Shown here: positions 28,028-38,180 of the stretch, one piece after another | Position numbering within the stretch: the stretch's first letter is position 1 | Layout: the number at the start of each line of letters is the position of its first letter | Assembly: GCA_021202635.1 (NCBI GenBank) | Contig: JAJQCQ010000044.1 | Location: forward strand, 1-64,000 | Length of the DNA stretch: 64,000 nucleotides | Direction of reading: 5' to 3' | Source of the DNA: Lachnospiraceae bacterium | GTDB taxonomy: Bacteria; Bacillota; Clostridia; Lachnospirales; Lachnospiraceae | Translations under genes and position numbers: made by a program | The notes under the pieces: model-generated | What the model saw: the letters and a program-made list of their open reading frames with translations, nothing else | Told to the model about the DNA's origin: nothing | Database searches by the model: none

Positions 28028-29275
28028 TCACTGTTCACAATCCGGCCACGCACCCGTATTGTGGAATACCCATTGATCCAGACGCTCAAAAGCTTCTTTC
28101 ACCTTTGTAAGGGGAAGCGCCAGATTCATACGGATCGACCAGTCCCCATGAAACATTCTTCCATCCTGAACGGCAACGCCCACATTCCAGCATGCACGTT
28201 CCAGTTCGTCCATGGTTTTCCCATGTTTTTTGCACCACTTTTCGCAGTCGACGAACATCATATAGGTACCTTCCGGTTTAGATACTTCGACGTCTTCAAA
28301 GTGCTCCTGAATATAATCATATGCATAATTGATGTTACCGGATAAGGTTTCACACAGTTCATCCACCCACTGATATCCTTCCGGCCGGTACGCGCCGATC
28401 AGAGCGTGCATGGAAAGCACGTTCATTTCGTTATAATGCGGTTTACTGCTTTTCGCGACAATGCGGTCCCGCAAATATTTATTGTATATAATATGGTAAG
28501 ATCCCACGAGTCCCGCCAGATTAAAGGTTTTGCTTGGCGCATAAAAGGCTGCCGTCCGGTTGCGTGCGTCCTCGCTGACGCTCTGCGTCGGAATGTGCCG
28601 GTTCCCGTTCAGAATAATATCGGACCAGATTTCATCGGAAATGACGAGGCAATCATTGGCTTTATAAATCTCCATGGCCTGCTCAAGCTCCCATCTTTCC
28701 CAGACGCGTCCGCAGGGATTGTGAGGGCTGCAGAAAACAGCAACATGGATGTTGTTTGCCTTTATCTTTTGGTCCATATCTTCAAAATCCATCCTCCAGA
28801 TGCCATTCTCATCCTTCACCAATGGACTGTGCACAATCTTATAGCCATTGTTCTCAATGCTGTTCGTAAATCCGATATAAGTCGGGCTGTGCAGCAGAAC
28901 CGCGTCTCCCGGCGCTGCAAACGCGGTCAGCGCAGATATCACACCGCCCAGCACGCCGTTTTCATAACCAATACAGTCAGTTGTCAGCACGTTCGGGTCA
29001 CACCCGTTTCTCACCGTTTGCCATCGTATGATATCACGGTAATAGCTGGTCATCTCCGCTGAAAAATACCCAAACGCCGGATGCTTCGCCCTCTCTATAA
29101 TTGCCTCGCAGACCGTCGGCACCGTCGGAAAATTCATATCCGCCACCCACATCGGGATAGGATCGAACCCCTCCAGCGGTTTGTCCGGTGCAAACCCGGG
29201 CATCGTCCCAATCGCATCCACCGCAATCGAGTCCTTTCCATGCCGGTCCATGTATGTCGTAAAATCGTATTTCAT
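28028..29275 (-). CDS. MalY/PatB family PLP-dependent aminotransferase / C-S lyase
   Basis: PMWVADMNFPTVPTVCEAIIERAKHPAFGYF, FCSPHNPCGRVW, FYAPSKTFNLAGL. Confidence 0.9.
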   Translation of the reverse strand: MKYDFTTYMDRHGKDSIAVDAIGTMPGFAPDKPLEGFDPIPMWVADMNFPTVPTVCEAIIERAKHPAFGYFSAEMTSYYRDIIRWQTVRNGCDPNVLTTDCIGYENGVLGGVISALTAFAAPGDAVLLHSPTYIGFTNSIENNGYKIVHSPLVKDENGIWRMDFEDMDQKIKANNIHVAVFCSPHNPCGRVWERWELEQAMEIYKANDCLVISDEIWSDIILNGNRHIPTQSVSEDARNRTAAFYAPSKTFNLAGLVGSYHIIYNKYLRDRIVAKSSKPHYNEMNVLSMHALIGAYRPEGYQWVDELCETLSGNINYAYDYIQEHFEDVEVSKPEGTYMMFVDCEKWCKKHGKTMDELERACWNVGVAVQDGRMFHGDWSIRMNLALPLTKVKEAFERLDQWVFHNTGAWPDCEQ

Positions 29276-29476
29276 TTTGGCCCTCCTCTGATGACATCAT
29301 ATCATCACTGTTCTGTACCATTTGTTGTACACGCTATTTGACCGAAACAGCAGTTTCCTGTATTGTACCAAATAATCTCGTAATATGCAATTTTATCAAG
29401 TCCTTCCGCAAAACATTCGGTATAACACCGAAGCTATATCGGACACAGCAGTTAGCAAATAATTACTGTGCATAAG

Positions 29477-30895
29477 CTATCGATACAGATCCTCCAGCGA
29501 CAGCAGCAATACACTGCTGTCATTTTGCTCTGTAACCCAATCCGTATATCCACCCAGCGAGAAAAATAAATATTTTGTAACCCGATACTTTTCATAAATC
29601 AACGACGACCGCCGGAGCAATGTCTCATAAATGCCTTTGTCTATTTTCTCATTCTTAAATTTGCACTCCCCAATGACCGCCGTATGCTCCAGTTCTGAAA
29701 CAGCCACAACATCAATGTCAGCGGATTGCCGGATTTTCTTATTGTCTGAGTCAGAAATCGTTTCTGTTCCCCACCAGGTTCCCACGTTTGTGAGAAAACC
29801 GCCGTATGCTCCCAGAATCCCCTGCTCCAGCGTATAATATCGGCACATATCTTCAAAAACACTCCCCATGAACGCATGCAGCTTCGGCTTTACTGCCTTT
29901 TCATAATAAAGATCTCCATGTCCCATCTCAATCACGCTGGCCGCTTTTGGGATAAACTGATACCAGAATTGAAACATATGATCCTTTAAAACATACTGTG
30001 TTTTCTTCTTGTTTTTTTCTTCTGTAATGCACTTTCTTTTCTCAATCAAATCAATTTCCATCAGTCGTTCAAGGCAATAAAAAATGGTTGAATTGCTTTC
30101 CCCGACTTTCTGAGAAATACCATTTATGGTATTCACTCCAGATGCGACCTGTTCAATCACATTATTGATTAATGTCACATCAGAAAATTCCTGTGTGAGC
30201 AGATTTCTCGACTCATCATACAGATAACCATCCGTTCGGAAAAAGAGACGTTTCATATTATCATCAAGACTTTGCGTATCGTCAAGCATGGAAAGATACT
30301 TCGCTACCCCACCGGTAATGCCGTAACAAATTGCTTTTTCTTCTAATGAGTAATCTGGTACAAAAAGCGCAGCATCTCTATAATGAAAAGCCTCCAGCTT
30401 CATTTGAGAAGTTCTCCTGCCAAACAGGGGGCTTTTTTCACTTAATACTTTCTTCTCCATAAAGCTGAGTGTCGAACCACACAGAATAATCATGAGATTC
30501 CTATCTGCCCATTGTATATCAATATATTTCTGAAGAACGGAGAGAATCGCCTCATCTTTTTCCGCCCAATAAGGCAGTTCATCAATCACGAGAATCAACG
30601 GAGCTGTTCCCATTTTCCGCGTAATAAAATCAAAGACTGCTTCCTTCGTGGGAAAGGAAGCCTGTTCAAAAGCAGGGTCAAGAACCGAAACAACCTGTCC
30701 GGAGAACAATTCCAGATTTCTCTCTTTTCCTACTTTCGTTGCCGTGTAATAAATTGCTCTCTTGTCTTTGATAAATTCTGCTATCAAAGTAGATTTTCCG
30801 ATGCGTCTCCTTCCATAGATCACCGTCATCCGAAATCCAGATCGACTGTATAACTCGTTTAAACTGGCTAATTCCCTTTCCCTGGCTATAAACAT
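29477..30895 (-). CDS. P-loop ATPase with DUF234 C-terminus
   Basis: VIYGRRRIGKSTLIAEF, LVIDELPYWAEKDE, C-terminal ADIDVVAVSELEHTAVIGECKFKNEKI. Confidence 0.88.
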   Translation of the reverse strand: MFIARERELASLNELYSRSGFRMTVIYGRRRIGKSTLIAEFIKDKRAIYYTATKVGKERNLELFSGQVVSVLDPAFEQASFPTKEAVFDFITRKMGTAPLILVIDELPYWAEKDEAILSVLQKYIDIQWADRNLMIILCGSTLSFMEKKVLSEKSPLFGRRTSQMKLEAFHYRDAALFVPDYSLEEKAICYGITGGVAKYLSMLDDTQSLDDNMKRLFFRTDGYLYDESRNLLTQEFSDVTLINNVIEQVASGVNTINGISQKVGESNSTIFYCLERLMEIDLIEKRKCITEEKNKKKTQYVLKDHMFQFWYQFIPKAASVIEMGHGDLYYEKAVKPKLHAFMGSVFEDMCRYYTLEQGILGAYGGFLTNVGTWWGTETISDSDNKKIRQSADIDVVAVSELEHTAVIGECKFKNEKIDKGIYETLLRRSSLIYEKYRVTKYLFFSLGGYTDWVTEQNDSSVLLLSLEDLYR

Positions 30896-31135
30896 TTTCT
30901 TCCTCCTCACGCTGTTTTTCCGAACCATATCGCAATAATCTTATGTATTAAATATAATTTTATTAAAAATTATTTTATTAAAATCATTCTGAATTAAATA
31001 TAGCATATCTGCAGAAGCACTACAAGCATTTTTTCACTATGTTTTCCGTTCATTTTTCGATTGTATCTTCTTCCATTTTCTGCTATCATCAGCAGGGAGT
31101 TTTGTACGTATCATCACATGGAAAGGATTTTTCTC

Positions 31136-31738
31136 ATGATAAAAAACATCATTTTTGACATCGGCCGGGTTCTGATCGACTTTGACCCGGATACTTATAT
31201 GAAAGGCTTCGGCTTCGAGCCGGAAAAGGAGAAGCTGCTTCGCGAGACGGTGTTCGGCGGCTCCCTCTGGCGTGACCTGGACCGCGGTCTTAAGCCCATT
31301 CCCCAGATTCGGAAAGAACTGGTCTCCCTTGTCTCTCCGGAAGACCGGGAGGACGTTCTTTCCGTATTCGACCATGCAAATGGCACCATCCGCAAAAGAG
31401 AGTACACCATTCCGTGGATCCGCGAGCTGCAAGCTGACGGTTTTGAGACCTATTATCTCTCCAATTATTCCCTGTGGCTGATTGAGCGGACGCGGGATGC
31501 ACTCGATTTTCTGCCGCTGATGCGTAATGGACTGTTTTCCTACGAGGTCGGCCTGCTGAAACCCGAACCGGAAATCTTCCGTGCCTTTCTGGAACGCTGC
31601 CCCGAGGTCATACCGGACGAGTCCATATTCTTTGATGATTCTACGAAAAATGTAGAAGCAGCCTGCGCACTCGGATTTCACGGAATCGTCTTCGAAAGCC
31701 AGGCACAGGCCATGCGGGAGATGGAACTGCTTATATAA
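31136..31738 (+). CDS. HAD family hydrolase
   Basis: MIKNIIFDIGRVLIDFDPD; YLSNYS; KPEPEIF; FFDDSTKNVEAA. Confidence 0.9.
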   Translation: MIKNIIFDIGRVLIDFDPDTYMKGFGFEPEKEKLLRETVFGGSLWRDLDRGLKPIPQIRKELVSLVSPEDREDVLSVFDHANGTIRKREYTIPWIRELQADGFETYYLSNYSLWLIERTRDALDFLPLMRNGLFSYEVGLLKPEPEIFRAFLERCPEVIPDESIFFDDSTKNVEAACALGFHGIVFESQAQAMREMELLI

Positions 31739-31856
31739 AGACGCTCACCGTAAAGTACACGTTTTCCTATGTACTTCACGGCAAATTCGAGAGGTCATCC
31801 CAAACAGACAATCATTCTATAATAACGAACATCATTCCGTTTTTTATGAGAGGAGA

Positions 31857-33230
31857 ATGTTGACAATGAATACGAAAGACACGCAGCCGGCCAGCCGGCT
31901 GTTTTCGAACCACGATCTGCTGATTCTGATCCTGCCGCTCTTTCTGGAGCAGGCGCTGGCAATCACAGTCGGTATGGCGGACACCATGATGGTATCCAAC
32001 GCGGGCGAAGCCGCCGTCTCCGGCGTCTCGCTGGTCGATATGTTTAATAACCTGATTTTTGCTGTCCTGTCAGCGCTTGCGACCGGCGGCGCCGTGGTGA
32101 CTTCCCAGTTTCTTGGAGCCAAAAAAAGAGAGCAGGCCTGCCACTCGGTCATGCAGCTGATCGTATCTGCGCTGCTGATTACGGTGGTTCTCTCCGCTCT
32201 CATCCTCGCCGCCAGGGTCGGCATCATCCGCCTGTTTTTCGGCAGCATCGAGGAGGATGTATTTGAAGCGGCGCTGCTGTACATGACGATCTCCGTATTT
32301 TCCTATCCGTTCCTCGCCGTGTACAATTCCACCGCCGCGATCTTCCGGGTCATGAACCGCACCAGTGTCACCCTGAAGGTATCCATCGTCATGAACCTGA
32401 TCAATGTGGTCGGCAACGCCGTCGGCATCTTCGTCCTGCACGCGGGCGTCGTCGGTGTCGCGGTGCCATCCCTGCTCTCCCGCGCGTTTGCAGCGATTGT
32501 CCTCTATGTCCTCCTGCACAACCCGGACCTGGAAATCCACATCGATCCAGGCAAGTTCCGTTTCGACGGCGGCCTGATCCGCAAAATTTACTACATCGGC
32601 ATCCCCAGCGGCATTGAAAACGGAATCTTTCAGCTTGGGCGCGTGATCGTCGTCAGCATCATCTCCGGGTTCGGCACCGTCCAGATCGCCGCCAACGGAG
32701 TCGCGAACAGCCTGGACTCCATGGGCTGCATCGGCGGACAGGCCATGAACCTGGCCATAATCGCCGTCATCGGCCGCTGCGTCGGCGCCGGGGATGAAAA
32801 ACAAATCCGGTATTACACCAAAAAACTGATCCTGATCGCCTACGGTCTGACATTGCTGTGCAGCGGGTCGATCCTGGTATTTTTAAAACCGATCCTTACC
32901 CTCTATGGGCTGAGCGCGGAAACAACCTCCCTGGCATTTACCCTCGTCTGGATCCACGACGGCTTTGCCATCCTGCTGTGGCCGCTGGCCTTTACGTTTC
33001 CAAATATGCTCCGCGCCTGCAACGACGTGAAGTTTACTATGGGAATCTCCATCTTCTCCATGTTCGCCTTCCGCATCGTCCTAAGCGTCGTCCTCGGACA
33101 GCGAATGGGCTACGGCGCCATCGGCGTCTGGATCGGCATGGTCGTGGACTGGATTTTCCGGATCACCTGCTTTCTGCTGCGCTACCGTCAGGGGGCATGG
33201 CGGCGGCTGGCGCATCTGGAAACGGCGTAA
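31857..33230 (+). CDS. MATE family efflux transporter
   Basis: About 12 TM; QALAITVGMADTMMVSNAGEAAVSGVSLVDMFNNLI. Confidence 0.9.
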   Translation: MLTMNTKDTQPASRLFSNHDLLILILPLFLEQALAITVGMADTMMVSNAGEAAVSGVSLVDMFNNLIFAVLSALATGGAVVTSQFLGAKKREQACHSVMQLIVSALLITVVLSALILAARVGIIRLFFGSIEEDVFEAALLYMTISVFSYPFLAVYNSTAAIFRVMNRTSVTLKVSIVMNLINVVGNAVGIFVLHAGVVGVAVPSLLSRAFAAIVLYVLLHNPDLEIHIDPGKFRFDGGLIRKIYYIGIPSGIENGIFQLGRVIVVSIISGFGTVQIAANGVANSLDSMGCIGGQAMNLAIIAVIGRCVGAGDEKQIRYYTKKLILIAYGLTLLCSGSILVFLKPILTLYGLSAETTSLAFTLVWIHDGFAILLWPLAFTFPNMLRACNDVKFTMGISIFSMFAFRIVLSVVLGQRMGYGAIGVWIGMVVDWIFRITCFLLRYRQGAWRRLAHLETA

Positions 33231-34114
33231 GGATTTTCCGCCTGCCCAGACACCATCCTATACAGACACCGTTCCAGTGTCACATCCATGCGGTCATGGC
33301 CATATCCGGGCACGAATTCATACCCGATGTCCGTCACGCCCAGTTTCTCCGCGTGTTTCCGGAATTCCTTCACCTTTTCACAGCAGGAATCCTGATCGCC
33401 GCAGCAAAAGTACAAAGAGGGCAGTGTTCCGGACTTTGCCGCATCGTCAAAGCGCTCGATCGTACACTCCATGGAATCTACATAGTCGCGCACGGTCGGA
33501 TAGCGTGAAATCATATTGATCTCTTTTAACGTAATTCCATAAGCCGGATCGCCGAATTCTGTCGGAAATTTTCGGCGGTCTGCCATGGCTTCCTTCCGGA
33601 ATTCCTCGCCGCTGTAATCCAGGTAGGGTCTTAAAAACTCCGACTCGCGAATTGTACTCCCCAGCACACCGACCTGACCGAATTTCTCCGGCCGGTACAG
33701 GCCAAGCATCAGAGCCGCCGCGCCTCCCATGGAATAGCCCGCCAGATAATTGTCCTCCGGCTTCTGCGAGGCCGGGAACATCTGATAAATATAAGGCATC
33801 AGTTCCTCAAAAAGATAATCGGTAAACGGGAAGCCCGTGCCGAATTCCATATGATTCGCGAAGTCACTGTTCAATCCGTTCGGGATAACCACCATAACTT
33901 CCTTCCCCCGGAGCATCTGCTCCAGATGGGTACGATACATAAAATCCTCAATATCGCCGGTTGCACCGTGAAGCAGCCACAATACTGGGTATTTCTTCCC
34001 TTTGACGTAATAGTCCTCCGGCCGCTTTCCCATGCCCGGCTCCGGCAGAAGGATACCGACATGTGTATTCAGCATCAGTTTTCTGCTGCGCTGCCTTAAA
34101 ATAGTCTGATTCAT
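33188..34114 (-). CDS. Alpha/beta hydrolase, putative esterase
   Basis: YPVLWLLHGATGD, AGYSMGG; 3' end overlaps MATE gene tail. Confidence 0.85.
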   Translation of the reverse strand: MNQTILRQRSRKLMLNTHVGILLPEPGMGKRPEDYYVKGKKYPVLWLLHGATGDIEDFMYRTHLEQMLRGKEVMVVIPNGLNSDFANHMEFGTGFPFTDYLFEELMPYIYQMFPASQKPEDNYLAGYSMGGAAALMLGLYRPEKFGQVGVLGSTIRESEFLRPYLDYSGEEFRKEAMADRRKFPTEFGDPAYGITLKEINMISRYPTVRDYVDSMECTIERFDDAAKSGTLPSLYFCCGDQDSCCEKVKEFRKHAEKLGVTDIGYEFVPGYGHDRMDVTLERCLYRMVSGQAENPYAVSRCASRRHAP

Positions 34115-34219
34115 ATTCCATCTCCATTCTGACAATATCGCAATCTGACAACAAACGCCCAGGTCTATTTTTTGTCCAATAAATCCGTCTAAACGATTGA
34201 TCGGACAAAGCAGCACCTG

Positions 34220-35086
34220 TCAGATCTGATAATAATCCAGGAAGCAGCCGATTTCCGTGTCAAAGAAATCTTCATAATGCCCGACCCCTTCCGCAATCTT
34301 AAAGAACATCCGGTCAGCCACGCCCAGTTCTTCCGCCCGCTTCTGCAGACGAACGGTCGCCGGGTAAAAAAGATCCGCCGTACCGCAGGCCACATAGATT
34401 TCCGGCAGCTCCCCTCTCGCCGCAACCTCCGGGAAGCGCTCCCACATGGCATCCGGGGAAGCAAGAAAATCACGGATGGTCGGATATTTTGTAATCACAT
34501 TCAGTTCCTTCAGCTTCATCCCTTCCTCCGGTCTGCCGTATTCCGTCGGAAATGCCTTACGGTCTGCGAGAACGAGCTTCCGGAATTCCGTCGAATCCAT
34601 GTCCAGGTAATCCTTTAAATAATCCGATTCCCGCAGCGAAGCGCCCATCACGCCAAGGGCGGCGAATTTTTCCGGTCTCTGTAATCCAAGAGAAAAGGTG
34701 CCGAATCCACCCATGGAAACACCTGCCAGATAATTGTCCTCCTTTGCGGAGGATACCGGGAATGTCGCATAAATAAACGGCATCAGTTCTTCAAAAAAGA
34801 ACGCCGGAAAATTATATCCGGTACCGAACTGCTCATAATTACCAAAATCACTGTTCAGAGCAGACGGCAGAATAACCGCCATCCGATGTTTTTGCATCAT
34901 CTCATCCAGATCGGCAGTAGCCAGAAATGAACGGTGGTCGCCGCAGGCTCCGTGCAGCAGCCAGACCGCCTTCAGCTTCTCCCCTTCCCCCACAGGCTCA
35001 TCGGGAAGCAAGACAGTCACATCAGCTGGCATAAACAGAATCCTGCTCATCAGTCTTACTGTCGCAATGTTCATATCATTTATCAT
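34220..35086 (-). CDS. Alpha/beta hydrolase, putative esterase (paralogue of previous)
   Basis: AVWLLHGACGDHRSFL, AGVSMGGFGTFSLGLQRPEKF. Confidence 0.85.
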   Translation of the reverse strand: MINDMNIATVRLMSRILFMPADVTVLLPDEPVGEGEKLKAVWLLHGACGDHRSFLATADLDEMMQKHRMAVILPSALNSDFGNYEQFGTGYNFPAFFFEELMPFIYATFPVSSAKEDNYLAGVSMGGFGTFSLGLQRPEKFAALGVMGASLRESDYLKDYLDMDSTEFRKLVLADRKAFPTEYGRPEEGMKLKELNVITKYPTIRDFLASPDAMWERFPEVAARGELPEIYVACGTADLFYPATVRLQKRAEELGVADRMFFKIAEGVGHYEDFFDTEIGCFLDYYQI

Positions 35087-35256
35087 TTCCTTTCTGAATT
35101 ATGTCATAAATCCCGCTTAGGATTTGTGACCGTTACCATGCTATTTTCATTTTATTCCTTTTATCTATTATTGTAAAATGTTCCTTTTATAAAATATTTT
35201 TAGTTTATTTATAAGTGTTAACGAGGTGTTTTAATTGTTTTTCAATAGATGAAATA

Positions 35257-35284
35257 TTGATTTTTTTCTTTCTTTCTATATAAT
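35257..35284 (+). promoter_or_regulatory. Promoter
   Basis: TTGATT, 16 nt, TATAAT. Confidence 0.5.
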
Positions 35285-35368
35285 AAAAAGCAGAATCTGT
35301 ATAGTAGGGAAAGAGATCCTTCGGTTGATATGAAAAATTCTGCAATGTTTCCGACCGAAGGAGCGTTC

Positions 35369-35467
35369 ATGGAACAATTTGGAGATTATTTCCGGCTGAC
35401 ATTGGATATATACAGAGAAAAGATTGATAGAACCGAACAATACGCTTTCAGAAAGGTTAAAAAATAG
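35369..35467 (+). CDS. Small upstream ORF (32 aa)
   Basis: SD AAGGAG, ATG...TAG: MEQFGDYFRLTLDIYREKIDRTEQYAFRKVKK; stop is 2 nt before next ATG. Confidence 0.5.
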   Translation: MEQFGDYFRLTLDIYREKIDRTEQYAFRKVKK

Positions 35468-35469
35468 TT

Positions 35470-35982
35470 ATGAAAGAAAAAGAAACAGAAACAACCACCA
35501 GACAGACACAGAAAAGCAATCAAAATAATAACTCCCGTTCCCCGCAAAACCTCGCAAAATACCGCAGCCTTCTCCTGCCGCTGCTGATCATTATCATCTA
35601 TACCATCTATCAGTTTGTGGGAGGCGGCGCCGCGGCAGATTTTGCCTGGTCAGAGACGTCCGTGACCGTGATCTGCCCGGATGAAACAGAGTTCACCCTT
35701 GATTATGCGGACGTTACCTCACTGGAGCTCTGCACCGACGCAGACTACGGTACCTGTATCTCCGGAAATGATTCCGGCAGCGCTTACTATGGTACCTGGG
35801 AGAACGACCTGTGGGGCACTTACAGTCTGTGCGTAACTCAGTCCATCGGGAACTGTATCGTCATGCAGACCGATGACGCCACACTCGTCATCAACTACGA
35901 ATCGGAAGAAATCACTTCTGCCCTCTTCGAAGAGATCCAGAAGTATTGCGACGCCGCGACCGTTCAGGCCGCGGCTTTATAA
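35470..35982 (+). CDS. Membrane-anchored protein of unknown function
   Basis: One TM (LLLPLLIIIIYTIYQFVGG) followed by extracellular-type domain. Confidence 0.65.
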   Translation: MKEKETETTTRQTQKSNQNNNSRSPQNLAKYRSLLLPLLIIIIYTIYQFVGGGAAADFAWSETSVTVICPDETEFTLDYADVTSLELCTDADYGTCISGNDSGSAYYGTWENDLWGTYSLCVTQSIGNCIVMQTDDATLVINYESEEITSALFEEIQKYCDAATVQAAAL

Positions 35983-35987
35983 TCTCC

Positions 35988-36752
35988 TCAATCCCGCAAC
36001 TCCAGCCCGCCGCTCACCGCGATCGTCTGTCCGGTGATATAAGAGCTCTCTTCGCTGGCAAGGAAGCAGATCAGCTCTCCTAAGTCATCCGGAGTTCCCA
36101 GCCTGCCCATCGGGATGCGTTCCAGCATTTTGGACGGATCCACATCGCCCGGATTGACGCCCTCGATACGTGGGATGGCTCCCTTGGAAATGCCGTTGAC
36201 TGTAATCCCGTCCCTGGCCAGGCGGGCAGCCGCGTTTAGCGTCAGAGAATGCACCGCGCCCTTGGCCACCGCATTCTCGAAGCTCTCGTGAACGCCTCCC
36301 TGTGTTCCTTCTACGGTCGTCATAAAAATGACTCTGGGGGCACGGCTCTGCCTCAGGAAGGGGAGTGCTGCGTGCAGCATTCCATAGGCGCCGCCCACCA
36401 GATGTCCGATGCCATGCAGCAGATCAGCCGGTGCGACTTCTTCCATCGGTACATCGCGCCCGGTCGCTCCGGTATTCGCGATCAGTACATCCACAGAGCC
36501 AAATTCCCGGGCAATCCGCTCATAGGTAGACGGATCTTCCTCGGCAGGCCCGCTTTCTAAGGCGCCCACCGCGATACAGCACCCCGGCAGCTGCATATCA
36601 TTGATCTCATCGACCAGCTTCTGCGCGCGCTCTGCCATATGCGTCATCATAATTACATTCATCCCACCGGCACAGAGCAGCTTTACCGCCGCCACTCCAT
36701 CGCCCGCCGTAGCACCCGCGAACACGCAGGTGCGGCCTTTTAATGTCTGCAT
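35988..36752 (-). CDS. SDR family oxidoreductase
   Basis: CVFAGATAGDGVAAVKLL; FLASEESSYITGQTIAVSGGLELRD. Confidence 0.88.
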   Translation of the reverse strand: MQTLKGRTCVFAGATAGDGVAAVKLLCAGGMNVIMMTHMAERAQKLVDEINDMQLPGCCIAVGALESGPAEEDPSTYERIAREFGSVDVLIANTGATGRDVPMEEVAPADLLHGIGHLVGGAYGMLHAALPFLRQSRAPRVIFMTTVEGTQGGVHESFENAVAKGAVHSLTLNAAARLARDGITVNGISKGAIPRIEGVNPGDVDPSKMLERIPMGRLGTPDDLGELICFLASEESSYITGQTIAVSGGLELRD

Positions 36753-36767
36753 AATTTGTCATCCTTC

Positions 36768-38081
36768 CTACAGGAACCGCCCCGGTTTTCCGAGCCATTC
36801 ATCCAGATAATCAAAGACGACCTTTTCCGTATCACCGAATTCCGGTCTTCCCTCATTGTCAAAATTATGGCCTGCGCCTTCCATAAAAGCGATGGATTTA
36901 TCCTCGCTGGCCGCGTTGTGATAGACAGTTTCAGAAGCAAGAAATTCATACCCGCCCGTCATGCCCATGACCAGCAGCGGCGCCTTGATATAACGGATGT
37001 TGCCTGGAGTGCAGCTGTAGGTATTCTCATATAAAATGCCCTCTGCCCCGTCCTCACTCACACAGTAATCCTCTCCGGCCATCACCGCACGGTTAGTCAG
37101 GTAAGAACGCACCGTGTCCATGATGCAGGCCTGGCTGGACGGCGTCATGGAACGGCCGCCCAGCGGACGCCGCAGGCTGCGGATTATTTCAAAGGTAGTA
37201 CTCCCATCCTGATGAAGCAGCGTGTATTCCTGCTTCGTATGAGAGAGCAAACGCAGGTCTTCCGGAAACAGCTTGTTGCAGGGCTTGATCTGGACAGCGG
37301 CAGTGACATTGAACGGCTCATCGTCCACATAATTTCCTTTTCCGCTCTCAATGGCTTCCAGGCGATCGAGTGCCCGCCGGATAATCGCATTATTCCGCTC
37401 CGCCTGCGCTGCAAAAAACTTTTTCAGAAAGCTCTCGCTGTAGGTGGAACCCTCCGGGTCATAGCCATTCGCCGGGTTAAAAACGTCCAGCTCCGGATCC
37501 AGCTTCATGCCGTTGCCTTCCTCGATGACTGCCGGGTCAATGCTAAACAGAGTCATCGCGCCATTGCCCCAATTGGAATCCAGTGTCATAATGCCGTCCG
37601 CGGCAGGCAATTTTTCAGTAATGGAGCATTTAATCAGATAATTGTCTCTCTGAAACAGTTCGGGGCCGTTTTCTGCGGCGGCCTGGTAAGCGCTCATCAG
37701 AGTCGCGCCGCCGCTGTGACCCATCAGAATCACCTTTTCAATACCCGGATACGCACGCATGAATTCCACCGCTTCCCGGATATCCAGCATTTTCGCATCC
37801 AGTGTCGCGTGAGCATCGCTTACCTGCCCGCATAACACGCGATAGCCTCTCTTTGCCAGCTCACCGCCCAGATGGATCAGACTGTAATCATCATCGGAAT
37901 GGATCGCGATGATGCCGATCCGGCTTTTTTCGGTCGGAACCACCGGTTCATAAAGCATACAGTGCATCCCTTTCATGATAAAGCCCAGATGCACATAAAT
38001 ATCCCGGATCATCAGCCCCTCCGGACGATACCCGCCGGTGGTGCCGATTATTTGTTTTGTATTTGAGTCATATTGCAGCAT
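36768..38081 (-). CDS. Alpha/beta hydrolase family protein
   Basis: VILMGHSGGATLMSAYQ; AGHNFD. Confidence 0.8.
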   Translation of the reverse strand: MLQYDSNTKQIIGTTGGYRPEGLMIRDIYVHLGFIMKGMHCMLYEPVVPTEKSRIGIIAIHSDDDYSLIHLGGELAKRGYRVLCGQVSDAHATLDAKMLDIREAVEFMRAYPGIEKVILMGHSGGATLMSAYQAAAENGPELFQRDNYLIKCSITEKLPAADGIMTLDSNWGNGAMTLFSIDPAVIEEGNGMKLDPELDVFNPANGYDPEGSTYSESFLKKFFAAQAERNNAIIRRALDRLEAIESGKGNYVDDEPFNVTAAVQIKPCNKLFPEDLRLLSHTKQEYTLLHQDGSTTFEIIRSLRRPLGGRSMTPSSQACIMDTVRSYLTNRAVMAGEDYCVSEDGAEGILYENTYSCTPGNIRYIKAPLLVMGMTGGYEFLASETVYHNAASEDKSIAFMEGAGHNFDNEGRPEFGDTEKVVFDYLDEWLGKPGRFL

Positions 38082-38180
38082 AGGATCCTCCCCTATCAAG
38101 TCATATCGTAACCGTTCCGTGCTTTCACAGTTACGGGGAAAAGTTATAAATTCATTTGTCGTCTCAGTTGCACACAGCTT

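Noticed and set aside
32070-32804. 244-aa minus-strand ORF inside MATE gene
   Set aside because: Asp/Gly/His-rich antisense translation of a TM protein gene; shadow ORF.
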